From contig NZ_JALJRB010000028.1 of assembly GCF_022968795.1 (NCBI RefSeq), forward strand, positions 1 to 63,701: a DNA stretch of 63,701 bases, in the 5' to 3' direction. Origin of the DNA: Desulfatitalea alkaliphila (GTDB lineage: Bacteria > Desulfobacterota > Desulfobacteria > Desulfobacterales > Desulfosarcinaceae). This document shows positions 33,998 to 44,292 of the stretch, one piece after another. Both the position numbers and the translations under genes were made by a program. The stretch's first letter is position 1; each line of letters begins with the position of its first letter. Under the pieces are notes generated by a model that saw only the letters and a list, made by a program, of their open reading frames with translations, did no database searches and was not told where the DNA came from.

Positions 33998-35467
33998 TCA
34001 GCATTGTGGATCGCAATCGATGCGGCACTCATGGGGTGCCAGTTCGGCGCTGCCTTCGATGGTCAGGGCGAAGCCGCGCTGCATTTCCAGGTCGCTGATC
34101 TCCTTGCGTTTGCGGTTCAGCAAATAGTCGGCCACGGCTTGGGGAACACTGCCGTGCACCCGTTGCAGGCCGCTTTTGCGGGTCATCATCTTCAACTGGC
34201 GCAAAAAGCGCAGGGCCAAGGTTTCGGTGGAGGCGGTCAGCCCCTTGCCCCGGCAAAAGGGGCAGGGAATCAGGCTGCCCAGGTCGATGGAGGGGGCGAG
34301 CCGTTGGCGTGCCATTTCCAGGAGCCCGAATTGCGAGATGCGGCCGATGCGCACCCGGGCCTTGTCCCGTTTGACATGCTCGCGCAGTGCGCGCTCCACC
34401 GCATTGCGGTTTTTCTGGTCGCGCATGTCGATGAAATCCACCACGATCAGGCCGCCCAGATCCCTCAACCGGAGCTGGCGGGCTACCTCCTCGGCCGCCT
34501 CCAGATTGGTGGTCAACGCGGTCTGCTCCAGATCCCGTTCTTTGGTGGAACGGCCCGAATTGACATCGATGGCCACCAGGGCCTCGGTCTGTTCGATCAC
34601 GATGGAGCCGCCCGATTTGAGTGCCACCCGGTTCTCGAAGATGGTGGCGATTTGATCCTCCAGTTGGTATTTGGCGAATATGGGCTTGTCCGCGGTGTAG
34701 TGCTTGACGATCCGTTGATGGCGCGGCGAGATGATCCCCATGAAACTTTTCACCTCTTGGTACACCCCTTCATCGTCGATGAGGATTTCGACCACATCGG
34801 GCGTGAAGTAGTCGCGTATCGACCTGACGGACAGGCTGCGCTCTTTGTATAAGGTGGCCGGGGCGGTTTCGCGTACCGCCTTGCTTTGTATGCTGCGCCA
34901 CAATCGCAGGAGGTAGTTGAGGTCCTTGGCCAGTTGGGCTTTGGTGCACCCCATGCCCGCCGTGCGCACGATGACCCCGAAGCCTTCCGGCAGGTTGATC
35001 GTCTGCAACAGTTCCTTGAGCCGGCGCCGCTCCTCCTCGTCCTCGATTTTGCGGGATATGCCCCGGGTCTGGGTGCCCGGCATCAGCACGATGTGGCGGC
35101 CGGGCAGGGAAATGTAGGTGGTCAGCATGGCCCCCTTCTTCATGATGGGGTCCTTGGTGACCTGCACCATCACCTCCTGGCCGTTTTTGACCAAGCTTTG
35201 CAGGGACCGGTCACCCGAGCTGTTTTCAAGGTAAAAATCGCTGTGGATTTCATGCTGTTGCAGAAAGCCATGGCGCTCGCCGCCGAATTCGACGAAAACC
35301 GCCTGCAGGCTCGGTTCGATGCGTGTGATTATGGCTTTGTAGATGTTGCCATGCAGGATTTCGCGGCCCGCGGTTTCGATCTGGAACTCTTCCATCCGGC
35401 CATCCATGACCTTGGCGATGCGGACCTCTTCGGGGTCGATGGCGTTAATCAGAATTTTACTGCCCAT
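33998..35467 (-). CDS. rng: ribonuclease G / E family endoribonuclease
   Basis: 489 aa. An N-terminal S1 RNA-binding region (GNIYKAIITRIEPSLQAVFVEFGGERHGFL) precedes the RNase E/G catalytic core with AIDVNSGR and VVDFIDMRDQKNR, which carry the two metal-binding aspartates. The zinc-link CPFCRGKG is also present. Its length is that of RNase G, with no long RNase E scaffold tail. It processes rRNA and mRNA. The ATG at 35467 gives the canonical MGSKILINA start; a longer frame exists. Divergent from leuS across a 283-bp gap with no other gene seen. Confidence 0.92.
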   Translation of the reverse strand: MGSKILINAIDPEEVRIAKVMDGRMEEFQIETAGREILHGNIYKAIITRIEPSLQAVFVEFGGERHGFLQQHEIHSDFYLENSSGDRSLQSLVKNGQEVMVQVTKDPIMKKGAMLTTYISLPGRHIVLMPGTQTRGISRKIEDEEERRRLKELLQTINLPEGFGVIVRTAGMGCTKAQLAKDLNYLLRLWRSIQSKAVRETAPATLYKERSLSVRSIRDYFTPDVVEILIDDEGVYQEVKSFMGIISPRHQRIVKHYTADKPIFAKYQLEDQIATIFENRVALKSGGSIVIEQTEALVAIDVNSGRSTKERDLEQTALTTNLEAAEEVARQLRLRDLGGLIVVDFIDMRDQKNRNAVERALREHVKRDKARVRIGRISQFGLLEMARQRLAPSIDLGSLIPCPFCRGKGLTASTETLALRFLRQLKMMTRKSGLQRVHGSVPQAVADYLLNRKRKEISDLEMQRGFALTIEGSAELAPHECRIDCDPQC

Positions 35468-35750
35468 CCTCTGTCGGTTCCTGTGGCCGTTGGGGGTGAT
35501 GACTTGGCGGATCAAGATCGCCGGATGTCGGCGGTGGTCGTAACGCGCTGATACGTATGCGATTGCTTTTGAATTTGCGCGATTCTACCCGCGGCGGGCG
35601 CTAAGATCAAGTCAAAAGGTGATATGAACCTTGTATTGCACTTTGCGCCCACTTATGGCATGGGAATTCGGAATCTTAAAGCGTGTTATGACAGTGCGCC
35701 GCCGGCGGGCGGCCGGAGCGGTGTCTTACGCGGAACAACAGGTGGAAAGA

Positions 35751-38333
35751 ATGGATGAGCGATACGATGCGCGTGCAATAGAGCAAAAGTGGCAATCGGT
35801 CTGGGAGCGGGACAAGCTGTTCAAGGTGGACGTTCAGGCCGATACCCCCAAATACTATCTGCTGGAGATGTTTCCTTACCCTTCGGGCAAGATCCACATG
35901 GGCCATGTCCGCAATTACACCATCGGCGACGTGGTGGCCCGTTACAAAAGGATGCGGGGCTTCAACGTGCTACACCCCATGGGCTGGGACGCCTTCGGCA
36001 TGCCGGCGGAGAATGCGGCCATCGCCAACAACACCCATCCGGCGGAGTGGACGTACCAGAACATCGATTATATGCGCAACCAGCTCAAACAGCTCGGTTT
36101 CTCCTACGATTGGGACAGGGAGATCGCCACTTGCACACCCGACTACTACCGCTGGGAGCAGTGGTTGTTCCTGAAAATGTACGAGCTGGGCATGGCCTAC
36201 CGTAAGGAGGCCTTCGTCAACTGGTGCGAGCCGTGCCAGACGGTGCTGGCCAACGAGCAGGTGGAGGCGGGGATGTGCTGGCGCTGCGGCAAGCCGGTGC
36301 GGCAGAAAAAGCTCAACCAATGGTTTTTCCGTATCACCGATTATGCCGAAGACCTGCTGCTCCATTGCGACCAGTTGCCGGGTTGGCCGGAAAAAGTGAC
36401 CACCATGCAGAAAAACTGGATCGGCCGCAGTCAGGGGGCCGAAATCCGGTTCGCGGTGGAGGAGAGCGATCTGGTGATTCCCGTATTCACCACCCGTCAC
36501 GACACGGTGTTCGGCGCCACCTTCATGTGTTTGGCGCCGGAACATCCCATGGTGCCCCAACTGGCGGCGGGCACCGACCAGGCGGCCGCGGTGGATGCCT
36601 TCATCGAGCGGATCAGTTTGCAGGAGCGTTCCGCCAAGGCCATGGAGGGTTACGAGAAGGAGGGGGTGTTCACCGGTCGTTATTGCACCAACCCCATGAC
36701 CGGCCGGCGCATGCCCATTTACACCGCCAATTTCGCCCTGATGGAGTATGGTACCGGCGCCGTGATGTCGGTGCCGGCCCACGACCAGCGCGATTTCGAC
36801 TTCGCCCGCAAATACGGCCTGCCGGTGGTGCCGGTGGTCAACCCGGCCGATGGCGACCTGGATGGCGACGCCATGGCGGCGGCCTACACCGAAGACGGGG
36901 TCATGATCAATTCGGGCGAATTCAACGGCTTGCCCAACCGCCAGGCCATGGAAGGCATCGCCGACCTGCTGGAGCGCAAAGGGCTGGGCAAACGGGCCGT
37001 CAGTTACCGGCTGCGGGATTGGGGCATATCGCGGCAACGCTATTGGGGGGCGCCGATTCCCATCATTCACTGCGATCGCTGCGGCATCGTGCCGGTGCCG
37101 GAAGCCGATCTGCCGGTGGTGCTGCCTGAGGACGCTCACCTGCTGGACGGCGGCCGATCACCGCTGCCTCACTTGGATGCCTTTCAGCGCACCACTTGCC
37201 CCCAATGCGGCAACACCGCGGCGCGCCGCGAGACCGACACCATGGACACCTTCGTGGAGTCTTCCTGGTACTTCGAGCGCTATTGCAGCCCGCGCTGCGG
37301 CGACGCCATGTTCGACCCGGCGGCGGTGCGTTACTGGATGCCGGTGGATCAGTACATCGGCGGGGTGGAGCACGCCATTTTGCATCTGCTCTATTCGCGC
37401 TACTTCACCCGGGTACTAAAGGATGTGGGCCTGATCGATTACAAGGAACCTTTCACCCGTTTGCTGACCCAGGGCATGGTGTGCAAGGAGAGCATGTCGT
37501 GTCCGGAACATGGCTATCTTTTCCCCGACCAGGCACGCGAGACCGACGACGGGTTGCGCTGTGCCTTGTGTGAGCGGCCGGTGGTGATGGGCCGGGTGGA
37601 AAAAATGTCCAAATCCAAGCGCAACGTGGTGGACCCCAACGTGCTGCTGGACCAGTATGGGGCCGACACCACCCGCCTCTTCTGCCTGTTCGCCGCACCG
37701 CCGGAGCGGGATCTGGAGTGGAGCGACCAGGGGGTTGAAGGCAGCGCGCGCTTTCTCAATCGGGTTTGGCGTCTGGCCCTGGCATGGATGCCCCACCTGG
37801 CCGGCAAAGCGCCCTACAGCGGCCCGCCGGACGAACTGCAGGCCCCCTGGCGCGCCGTGTACCAGAAGAGCCATCAGACCATCGAGAAGGTGAGCCGCGA
37901 CATCGAAGAGCGCTTCCACTTCAACACCGCCATCAGCGCGGTGATGGAACTGGTCAACCAGATGTACACCGTGGAACCGGGTAGCGACGGGGCGGCGGTG
38001 ATGCGCCATGCGTTGGAGTCGGTGGTGTTGCTGCTCTGTCCCATCGTGCCCCATTTCGCCGAAGAGCTCTGGCAGGAACTGGGCCATGACCAAAGCACTT
38101 TGTTCACTCCCTGGCCCTCCTTCCGGGCCGATGCCCTGGTGCAGGATGAGGTGACCATTGTGGTGCAGGTCAACGGCAAGTTGCGCAGCCGCTTCGACAC
38201 CGCCCTGGATACGGACGAACAGACATTGCAACGCCAGGCGCTGGCCGACGAGCGGGTGCAGAAATTCATCGGGTCCAATGGGCCGAAAAAGATCATCGTC
38301 GTCAAGAACAAGTTGGTGAACATTGTTGCTTAA
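35751..38333 (+). CDS. leuS: leucyl-tRNA synthetase
   Basis: 860 aa, the bacterial length. HIGH motif in [15 protein letters not shown], the CP1 editing domain with [19 protein letters not shown], a zinc-binding insertion with CPQCGN, KMSKS in [14 protein letters not shown], and a C-terminal anticodon-binding and leucine-specific tail. The frame is open 40 codons upstream, but the ATG at 35751 ([15 protein letters not shown]) with GGTGGAAAG ahead is the standard start. Its 3' end overlaps lptE by 11 bp. Confidence 0.97.
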   Translation: MDERYDARAIEQKWQSVWERDKLFKVDVQADTPKYYLLEMFPYPSGKIHMGHVRNYTIGDVVARYKRMRGFNVLHPMGWDAFGMPAENAAIANNTHPAEWTYQNIDYMRNQLKQLGFSYDWDREIATCTPDYYRWEQWLFLKMYELGMAYRKEAFVNWCEPCQTVLANEQVEAGMCWRCGKPVRQKKLNQWFFRITDYAEDLLLHCDQLPGWPEKVTTMQKNWIGRSQGAEIRFAVEESDLVIPVFTTRHDTVFGATFMCLAPEHPMVPQLAAGTDQAAAVDAFIERISLQERSAKAMEGYEKEGVFTGRYCTNPMTGRRMPIYTANFALMEYGTGAVMSVPAHDQRDFDFARKYGLPVVPVVNPADGDLDGDAMAAAYTEDGVMINSGEFNGLPNRQAMEGIADLLERKGLGKRAVSYRLRDWGISRQRYWGAPIPIIHCDRCGIVPVPEADLPVVLPEDAHLLDGGRSPLPHLDAFQRTTCPQCGNTAARRETDTMDTFVESSWYFERYCSPRCGDAMFDPAAVRYWMPVDQYIGGVEHAILHLLYSRYFTRVLKDVGLIDYKEPFTRLLTQGMVCKESMSCPEHGYLFPDQARETDDGLRCALCERPVVMGRVEKMSKSKRNVVDPNVLLDQYGADTTRLFCLFAAPPERDLEWSDQGVEGSARFLNRVWRLALAWMPHLAGKAPYSGPPDELQAPWRAVYQKSHQTIEKVSRDIEERFHFNTAISAVMELVNQMYTVEPGSDGAAVMRHALESVVLLLCPIVPHFAEELWQELGHDQSTLFTPWPSFRADALVQDEVTIVVQVNGKLRSRFDTALDTDEQTLQRQALADERVQKFIGSNGPKKIIVVKNKLVNIVA

Positions 38334-38880
38334 TTCGACATCCTGTCCTGGCAAAGGAACGGGCGGCCGCAGGCGGTGGCTGCTCCGATCGGCGTTCCTC
38401 GGCCTGCTGACCTTGCTGACCGCTTGCGGCTACCAGCTGGCCGGCGAGGGGCCGTTACCGGGCGGGGTGAATACCATCGCCGTCACCATGCTGGCCAATC
38501 GAACCGGTGAATCGGGGGTGGAGGCGGTGATGACCAACGCCCTGATCGACGAGTTGACGCGCCGCCGGCAGGGGGTGCTGGTGGATGCGCAGCGGGCCGA
38601 TGCCGTATTGAGCGGCACCATCACCGGTCTGAGTGCCGACACGCTCTCGCGCAGCGCCACGCTGACCGCCAGGGAGCGACGCCTGGTGGTGACCGCTTCA
38701 CTTACGCTCAAGGATCGCAACGGCAACGTGCTGTGGCAGGAGGGGCAATTGCGGGCCGAGACCTCATATCCCGTGGCCGGCACCAAGGCCGGCACGGAAA
38801 CCAATCGCCGGCTGGCCATCGGCAAAGTTGCCCAACGGCTTGCCGAATATGTGTATGAACGGCTTACGGATACGTTTTGA
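38323..38880 (+). CDS. lptE: LPS-assembly lipoprotein LptE
   Basis: 185 aa lipoprotein. The signal peptide ends in the lipobox LTAC with Cys35, followed by GYQLAGEG, the usual LptE start. The rest is a small alpha/beta fold. It plugs the LptD beta-barrel at the outer membrane. It starts at TTG 38323 inside the end of leuS; the leuS-lptE order is the classic proteobacterial arrangement and supports the call. Confidence 0.88.
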   Translation: MLLNSTSCPGKGTGGRRRWLLRSAFLGLLTLLTACGYQLAGEGPLPGGVNTIAVTMLANRTGESGVEAVMTNALIDELTRRRQGVLVDAQRADAVLSGTITGLSADTLSRSATLTARERRLVVTASLTLKDRNGNVLWQEGQLRAETSYPVAGTKAGTETNRRLAIGKVAQRLAEYVYERLTDTF

Positions 38881-38917
38881 AAGAGGTGGACCGGTTTCCC
38901 GTGCGGCCGGCCCGAAA

Positions 38918-38958
38918 CTGCAAGGGGCGCATCCATGAAAAGGATGCGCCCCTTGCAG
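38918..38958. terminator. bidirectional hairpin between lptE and rpsT
   Basis: A perfect 17-bp stem begins CTGCAAGGGGCGCATCC (38918-38934), has a 7-nt loop, and its complement is at 38942-38958. It sits between convergent lptE and rpsT. U-tracts are weak on both sides (TTTCGGG on the minus strand), but the stem is very stable. Confidence 0.75.
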
Positions 38959-38987
38959 TGGCAAGCCTTGGAAATCCGATACGGCAA

Positions 38988-39254
38988 TCAGGACGACATG
39001 GATTGGGTCAACTTGGCCAGGCGGGATATCTTGCGCGCGGCGGTGCGCTTGTGCAGCACGCCTTTCTTGGCGGCCTTGTCGATGGTCGCCTGGGCCGTCG
39101 TCAGCCGCTGGGCGGCATCCTCGGGGGCTTTTGCATTGACGGCCTGGCGCACTTCTTTCACCACGTTCTTGACGCGGCTTTTCACCGCTCGGTTGCGCAG
39201 ACGCCGGGTTTGATTCTGACCCGCACGTTTGAGTGCTGACTTATGGTTGGCCAC
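38988..39254 (-). CDS. rpsT: 30S ribosomal protein S20
   Basis: 88 aa, the usual size. It starts (V)ANHKSALKRAGQNQTRRLRNRAVKS, the canonical S20 N-terminus, and ends RKISRLAKLTQSMSS. The start is GTG at 39254 with GGAG seven bases upstream. It binds 16S rRNA. The promoter is a TTGACA at the start of murJ, on the opposite strand. Confidence 0.97.
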   Translation of the reverse strand: MANHKSALKRAGQNQTRRLRNRAVKSRVKNVVKEVRQAVNAKAPEDAAQRLTTAQATIDKAAKKGVLHKRTAARKISRLAKLTQSMSS

Positions 39255-39305
39255 TGGACTGCTCCTTTCAACTTTCACATGATGACTGTTTTCAAAATGC
39301 CATCC

Positions 39306-39332
39306 TTTATAGAGTTCCACAGGGTATGTCAA
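39306..39332 (-). promoter_or_regulatory. rpsT promoter overlapping the murJ start codon
   Basis: On the minus strand, TTGACA (39327-39332) and TATAAA (39306-39311) are separated by 15 bp. Both hexamers are strong, though the spacing is short. The -35 overlaps the second and third codons of murJ, so rpsT and murJ are divergently expressed from overlapping DNA. Confidence 0.6.
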
Positions 39333-40990
39333 TAATTTTTCGCAAGGGGCTCCGGATCTCCCCGGAAGACGCCCCGTCGCCATCGGCGACATCTCCGGAC
39401 GATACCGCTTCGGTGGCGGAACAGGCCAATGTCGCCCGGCGGGCCGGCATGGTGGGCGGTGCGACCCTGCTCAGCCGCCTGTTGGGAGCGGTGCGGGACG
39501 TGGTGATGGCCTCCTTCTTCGGCACCGGCATGGCGGCCGAAGCCTTCATCGTTGCCTTCCGGCTGCCGGAGTTCTTGCGCCGCCTGCTCGGCGAAGGATC
39601 CTTGAGCATCGCCTTCGTTCCTGTTTACACCGACTACGTGCATCGTCAAGGGCGGGCTGGCGCCGACCGAATGGCCGGCAGCGCATTGCGCGCATTGGCC
39701 TTGCTGCTGGCGCTGGCTACTGCGGTGTGTATTTTGCTGGTCCCCTGGTGGGTGCAGGTGGTCGCCCCCGGTTTTGCCCATACGCCTGAGAAGTTCTCCC
39801 TGACCGTTGCCCTGGCCCGCGCCATGACCCCCTATTTGTGGTGTGTCGGTTTGATGGCGCTGTGCATGGGGATTCTGAATGTGCTGGGCCATTTCGCCGC
39901 GCCCGCCTTTTCGCCGGTCTGTCTGAATCTGGCCATGATCGGCGCTTTGGTGATCGGGGTGGGTTTCGGCAACAGCGACGGGGACCTGGCCATGTGGTTG
40001 GCGGCCGGTGTGGTGTTGGGGGGCGTTTTGCAGTTGGGGTTGCAGGTGCCTTTCCTGTTACGATACCGTTTCCCGCTTTGGCGCCGCGCGCCCATATGGC
40101 ATCCGGCCTTGGCGCGCATTGTGAAGCTGATGGGGCCGGTGCTGTTCGGGGCGGCGGTGTTTCAAATCAACAGCCTGGTGGTGATCTTGTTGGCCTCTTG
40201 GCTGCCCCAGGGCAGTGTTGCCTATTTATATTACGCCGACCGCCTGGTGCAGTTCCCCTTGGGGGTTTTCGGATTTGCCGTGGCCACCGCCGTGCTGCCC
40301 ACAATGGCCCGGCAGACGGCCGAAGGTCGCATCGACGCCATGGGCCGCACCTGCGGCCAAGCCATCGGCTTGGTTTGCTTCATCACTTTGCCCGCCACGG
40401 TGGGTTTGATCGTTTTGCGCGAACCGATCGTTGCCCTTCTGTTCCAGCGGGGAGCCTTCGACACCCAGAGCATGCAATTGACGGCCGGGGCCCTGTTATA
40501 CTATGCTATGGGCCTGTGGGCATTTGCGGCCGTGCGCATCGTTCTCAACGCCTTCTACGCCCTCGAGGACACGCGCACGCCGGTGTGCGTGGCGGCCGTT
40601 TCCATCAGCGTCAATGCGCTGTTGGGTTGGTGGCTGATGGGATTCATGGCCCACAACGGGCTGGCCCTGGCGTTGACCCTTTCTTCGGTGGTCAATTTTC
40701 TCCTGCTGACCCTTTTTCTGCGGCGGCGCCTGGGCGCCATGGGATGGCGGGAAATTGCAAGTTCGGTGGCCAAATCAGGGATCTGCGCCGCCATCATGGG
40801 CGTCTTGGTTTGGGGATTGGCCGGGCAAATGCTGCCCGGCGACGGCCGGGTCGGGTTGGCCTTGCTGCCGGGTTTGTTGGTCTGTATCGGTGCCGGTGCC
40901 TTGATTTATGCGACAGCGGCGCGCATCATGGGTGTCGAGGCGCTTGAGGTCCTAAGGCAAATAATTCCGGGAAGGATTGCAAAGCGGTGA
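39326..40990 (+). CDS. murJ: lipid II flippase MurJ
   Basis: 554 aa with about 14 TM helices. MVGGATLLSRLLGAVRDVVMASFFGTG, FRLPEFLRRLLGEGSLSIAFVPVY and the later ALEDTRTPV are MurJ/MviN hallmarks. It flips lipid II for peptidoglycan synthesis. I start at the ATG 39326 (MSIIFRKG); the Shine-Dalgarno is poor, so a later start is possible. The stop overlaps the GTG of the FtsB-like gene (GTGA). Confidence 0.92.
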   Translation: MSIIFRKGLRISPEDAPSPSATSPDDTASVAEQANVARRAGMVGGATLLSRLLGAVRDVVMASFFGTGMAAEAFIVAFRLPEFLRRLLGEGSLSIAFVPVYTDYVHRQGRAGADRMAGSALRALALLLALATAVCILLVPWWVQVVAPGFAHTPEKFSLTVALARAMTPYLWCVGLMALCMGILNVLGHFAAPAFSPVCLNLAMIGALVIGVGFGNSDGDLAMWLAAGVVLGGVLQLGLQVPFLLRYRFPLWRRAPIWHPALARIVKLMGPVLFGAAVFQINSLVVILLASWLPQGSVAYLYYADRLVQFPLGVFGFAVATAVLPTMARQTAEGRIDAMGRTCGQAIGLVCFITLPATVGLIVLREPIVALLFQRGAFDTQSMQLTAGALLYYAMGLWAFAAVRIVLNAFYALEDTRTPVCVAAVSISVNALLGWWLMGFMAHNGLALALTLSSVVNFLLLTLFLRRRLGAMGWREIASSVAKSGICAAIMGVLVWGLAGQMLPGDGRVGLALLPGLLVCIGAGALIYATAARIMGVEALEVLRQIIPGRIAKR

Positions 40991-41283
40991 CCTTGCGGCA
41001 AAAATGGGGATACGGCATCTTGGCTGGCGCGCTTTTTCTGTTGTTGCTGGTGATCGTGTTCGGCGACAACGGTCTTCTCGAATTGCAACGACTGCGGGTC
41101 GCCCACCAACAACTGGTGCAGCAGAACGAATGTCTCGGGCAGGAGAACTTGCGCATGTACCGGGCCATCGAGCGACTGCAGAACGATGCGGCCTATATCG
41201 AATACGTGGCCCGGCAAGAGCTGGGGGTGATTCGCGCCGACGAGACGATATTCAAGTTCGCCGACAAGGCCTCCCAACCCTGA
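40987..41283 (+). CDS. FtsB/DivIC-like septum formation initiator
   Basis: 98 aa. A short cytoplasmic tail, one TM helix (ILAGALFLLLLVIVF), a predicted coiled coil (about 33-65), then YIEYVARQELGVIRADETIFKF, the FtsB-family C-terminal motif. It forms the FtsQLB divisome complex. Coupled to murJ by a 4-base GTGA overlap, which puts two cell-wall and division functions in one operon. Confidence 0.85.
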   Translation: MTLRQKWGYGILAGALFLLLLVIVFGDNGLLELQRLRVAHQQLVQQNECLGQENLRMYRAIERLQNDAAYIEYVARQELGVIRADETIFKFADKASQP

Positions 41284-41410
41284 TCCGACCCTTGCGTTTG
41301 CGCTGTTCGCAATGCTTCCGCCAGGCCGCCAAGGCCCTTGATCGATGGGGAGTGAATGCGCAACCCCTGTCAGCGGACCCGGGGTTACCGGCGAATGAGG
41401 TTCAAATACC

Positions 41411-41680
41411 ATGACACCCAAGGAAGTGCCCTGCACGGCCGCCATGGCCCATTTGCTGGCCGAACAGGGATATTGGCGCAAAGCCGCGGCCATGTATAGA
41501 GCGTTGATTGCGCAACATCCCGAACGGGGCGATTTGCGTTCGGCGCTGCAGCATTTGGAACAACGGCAGGCCGAACGCCAAGCGCCCACGCGCCGGGATG
41601 TGGCGTTGCTGCTGCGGGAATGGTCCGATGAACTGAGAGCAAACAACAAACAGCGTTCTGGAGGGAAGAAAACATGTTGA
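41411..41680 (+). CDS. small TPR-like hypothetical protein
   Basis: 89 aa, mostly helical. Residues about 10-50 (AAMAHLLAEQGYWRKAAAMYRALIAQHPERGDLRSALQHLE, quoted only in outline: A..L..G....A...Y..L....P) fit one tetratricopeptide unit. Soluble. It overlaps the next lipoprotein gene by 7 bp, so the two are probably translated together. No specific function recognised. Confidence 0.65.
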   Translation: MTPKEVPCTAAMAHLLAEQGYWRKAAAMYRALIAQHPERGDLRSALQHLEQRQAERQAPTRRDVALLLREWSDELRANNKQRSGGKKTC

Positions 41681-42168
41681 AGAAAACGCGGGCGGTGCGG
41701 ATTCGGTTCTTTTTGGCAATGGTAGGGATGTTGGTGATGACAATGTCGGCCGTCGGGTGCACGACGCTGCAATCGGACAAGGCGAACTCCAATGACGCCG
41801 AAACGGCAGCGGCGGTTCCCAGGGAAAGTGCCTCGGTTTATCACGATTTCGGCGACGTCATGATTCCCCGGGCGCTGCAGGTCCATCCCAAGGATTCCTT
41901 CGTTATGCACAGTGCCGGCGCCACTTCGGGGGTACTGATGCTCAGCGGCAAGGTGGACGGCAAGTCCCTGGTCAACTTCTTCGAAACCAAAATGCCCCAG
42001 GACGGTTGGCGCAAGACCGGCGCCTTCAAGTCGGCCCGTTCCCTGATCCTGTTCAACAAGCCCAATCGGTCCTGCGTCATCATTGTCAGCGAGGGGCGTT
42101 TCAAGACCAACGTGGAAATCTGGGTGGCCCCCACCCTGGACGGCGCCGGTGTGCCGTTGAGCCGCTAG
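41674..42168 (+). CDS. predicted lipoprotein of unknown function
   Basis: 164 aa. A signal peptide ends in a lipobox-like SAVGC with Cys29, followed by TTLQS. The mature part has a compact beta-rich domain with MHSAGATSGVLMLSGKVDG and NFFETKMPQDGWRKTG, reminiscent of small periplasmic domains that compare before/after states, but no named family is recognised. It overlaps the TPR-like gene upstream and is followed by coaBC 23 bp later. Confidence 0.75.
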   Translation: MLKKTRAVRIRFFLAMVGMLVMTMSAVGCTTLQSDKANSNDAETAAAVPRESASVYHDFGDVMIPRALQVHPKDSFVMHSAGATSGVLMLSGKVDGKSLVNFFETKMPQDGWRKTGAFKSARSLILFNKPNRSCVIIVSEGRFKTNVEIWVAPTLDGAGVPLSR

Positions 42169-42191
42169 CCGACCGCGTGGAAGGAATGTCA

Positions 42192-43391
42192 ATGGGTTGC
42201 ACCCTTGAAGGAAAACATCTTGTGCTGGGCGTTACCGGCGGCATCGCGGCCTACAAGAGCGTCGAACTGTTGCGGCTGCTGGTCAAGGAGGGCGCTTCGG
42301 TGCGGGTGGTGGTGACGGAAAACGCCACCCGCTTCGTGGGGCCCATGACCTTCGAAGCGCTCAGTCAACGCCAGGTTTGCCGCAATTTGTTCGCTTCCAC
42401 CGATGATGCCTCCGTACAGCACATCCACTGGGCGGAGGAGGCCGAAGGCGTTGTGATCGCACCCGCTACGGCCAACATCATCGGCAAGCTGGCCAACGGC
42501 ATCGCCGACGATGCCTTGAGCACCTTCATGTTGGCGGTCACATGTCCAGTCCTGATTTGTCCGGCCATGAACAGCAACATGTACGCCAGCCGCCAGGTGC
42601 AGCGCAATCTGACGTTGCTGCGCGATTACGGCTACACCGTGCTCGAACCGGGATCGGGTGAGCTGGCCTGCGGCACCACCGGTCCCGGTCGGCTGCCCGA
42701 ACCGCCCATCATCCGTGATGCCCTGGAAACGTTGCTGGCGCCCAAGGATTTCCAAGGGCGACGGCTGTTGATCAGCGCCGGGCCGACCCGCGAGGCCATC
42801 GACCCGGTGCGTTTCATCACCAACCCCTCCTCGGGCAAGATGGGTTATGCCATCGCCCGCGCCGCCGCCATGCGCGGGGCCGTTGTCACCCTGGTCACGG
42901 GTCCCACGGCATTGACGCTCCCCGCAGACGTGACCTGCGTACCGGTCACCTCCGCCGCCGAGATGGCGACGGAGGTGCTCGAGCGTCTGGAAGATGCCGA
43001 CATCATCATCAAAACCGCGGCCGTGGCCGATTTTCGACCGGCCACGGCTGCCTCCCGGAAGGTCAAAAAGGAGACGGCCGACCTGAATTTGCCCCTGGAG
43101 CGCACCCAGGACATTCTCAAAGCCTTGGGTGAACGAAAAGGAGGCCGCATTCTGGTGGGGTTCGCCGCCGAAACCCACGAGCTGGACCGTTTCGCCGCCG
43201 GCAAACGCGAGGCCAAAAATCTCGACATGATCGTCGGCAATCTGATCGGCGGAGCCGATGCCGGGTTCGGCGCCGACACCAACCGGGCCACCTTTTATTT
43301 TAAAGACGGCAGGCGGGAGACGGTGGATTTGATGACCAAACAGGCGCTTGCCCACCTTCTGCTGGATCGGGTGGGACGCCTGATGCGTTGA
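42192..43391 (+). CDS. coaBC: bifunctional phosphopantothenoylcysteine decarboxylase / phosphopantothenate-cysteine ligase
   Basis: 399 aa. The N-terminal FMN-dependent CoaC half has [16 protein letters not shown], the active-site His in [10 protein letters not shown] and PAMNSNMY. The C-terminal CoaB half has [28 protein letters not shown] and [10 protein letters not shown]. It performs two steps of coenzyme A synthesis. ATGs at 42186 and 42192 are both possible; the second has AAGGA six bases ahead and was chosen. Confidence 0.96.
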   Translation: MGCTLEGKHLVLGVTGGIAAYKSVELLRLLVKEGASVRVVVTENATRFVGPMTFEALSQRQVCRNLFASTDDASVQHIHWAEEAEGVVIAPATANIIGKLANGIADDALSTFMLAVTCPVLICPAMNSNMYASRQVQRNLTLLRDYGYTVLEPGSGELACGTTGPGRLPEPPIIRDALETLLAPKDFQGRRLLISAGPTREAIDPVRFITNPSSGKMGYAIARAAAMRGAVVTLVTGPTALTLPADVTCVPVTSAAEMATEVLERLEDADIIIKTAAVADFRPATAASRKVKKETADLNLPLERTQDILKALGERKGGRILVGFAAETHELDRFAAGKREAKNLDMIVGNLIGGADAGFGADTNRATFYFKDGRRETVDLMTKQALAHLLLDRVGRLMR

Positions 43392-43493
43392 AGGTCCGAG
43401 CGCCTGAACCGGCGAACGATGAACCCATGGGCGGCGGCGGCCGATGACCGTTGCCCCGCCGGCTTTGTTTGGTCGGCCCCTGGAGCGGTTGGC

Positions 43494-44243
43494 ATGCAGA
43501 TCCCTGAAACCATGAACGATACCTTGACCGCCCTGCGGGACACTCTTGTGCAACTGGAGCGCTGGGGCTGCCGCGGTTTTGATTGCAACCCGCGCTCCAT
43601 CGCGCTGTCGGAGGGGTGGTTGCGCTCCGCGGCCGAGGGGCCCAAAAGCGCGGCCGTGAAACCGCCGGGCGCGGATGTAAAACCTGCGGGCGAGAATTTG
43701 GCGCACATTCAAGCCGACCTGGGAGACTGCCGCCGATGCGGCTTGAGCGCCGGCCGCACCCATCTGGTGTTCGGCGAAGGCGATCCCAAGGCGCGGCTGA
43801 TGTTCGTGGGGGAGGCGCCGGGGGGCGAGGAGGACCGCAGCGGACGGCCCTTCGTGGGTAATGCCGGGCGGCTGTTGACCCGCATCATCGCCGCCATGGG
43901 ACTGACCCGCGAAGAGGTATATATCTGCAATGTGATCAAATGCCGCCCGCCGGGCAACCGCAACCCCGCCCCCGAGGAAATTGCGGCCTGCCTGCCGTTT
44001 CTGGAACGCCAGATTCGTGCCGTGGCGCCCGAGGTGATTTGCGCCCTGGGCACCTTTGCCGCCCGGGCGTTGCTCGAATCGCCATTGCCCATATCGCGGC
44101 TGCGCGGCCGTTTTCACGACCGACACGGCATCAAGGTGATGCCCACCTTCCATCCCGCCTATCTGCTGCATAACCCCGACCAGAAAAGGGCCGTTTGGGA
44201 TGATGTCCAAAAGATAATGGCCTTATTGCGACTCCCACGGTAG
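43494..44243 (+). CDS. family 4 uracil-DNA glycosylase
   Basis: 249 aa. Four cluster cysteines are visible: CRRCGL near the start of the domain, then NVIKC and AACLPF. Motif A is FVGEAPGGEEDRSGRPFVGNAG and the C-terminal motif is PTFHPAYLL. This is the [4Fe-4S] family 4 UDG that removes uracil from DNA. An N-terminal extension of about 85 residues, Ala/Pro-rich, precedes the catalytic domain. The ATG at 43494 has GGAG nine bases ahead; a longer frame from 43419 exists. Confidence 0.92.
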   Translation: MQIPETMNDTLTALRDTLVQLERWGCRGFDCNPRSIALSEGWLRSAAEGPKSAAVKPPGADVKPAGENLAHIQADLGDCRRCGLSAGRTHLVFGEGDPKARLMFVGEAPGGEEDRSGRPFVGNAGRLLTRIIAAMGLTREEVYICNVIKCRPPGNRNPAPEEIAACLPFLERQIRAVAPEVICALGTFAARALLESPLPISRLRGRFHDRHGIKVMPTFHPAYLLHNPDQKRAVWDDVQKIMALLRLPR

Positions 44244-44292
44244 GATATATAGTGTATAGACGACGCCGACCCCACAATGAGGAGTCCGTTTC

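Noticed and set aside
42189-44210. Minus-strand ORF of 673 codons
   Set aside because: Antisense to coaBC and the uracil-DNA glycosylase, both clearly real. No ribosome site or family motif.
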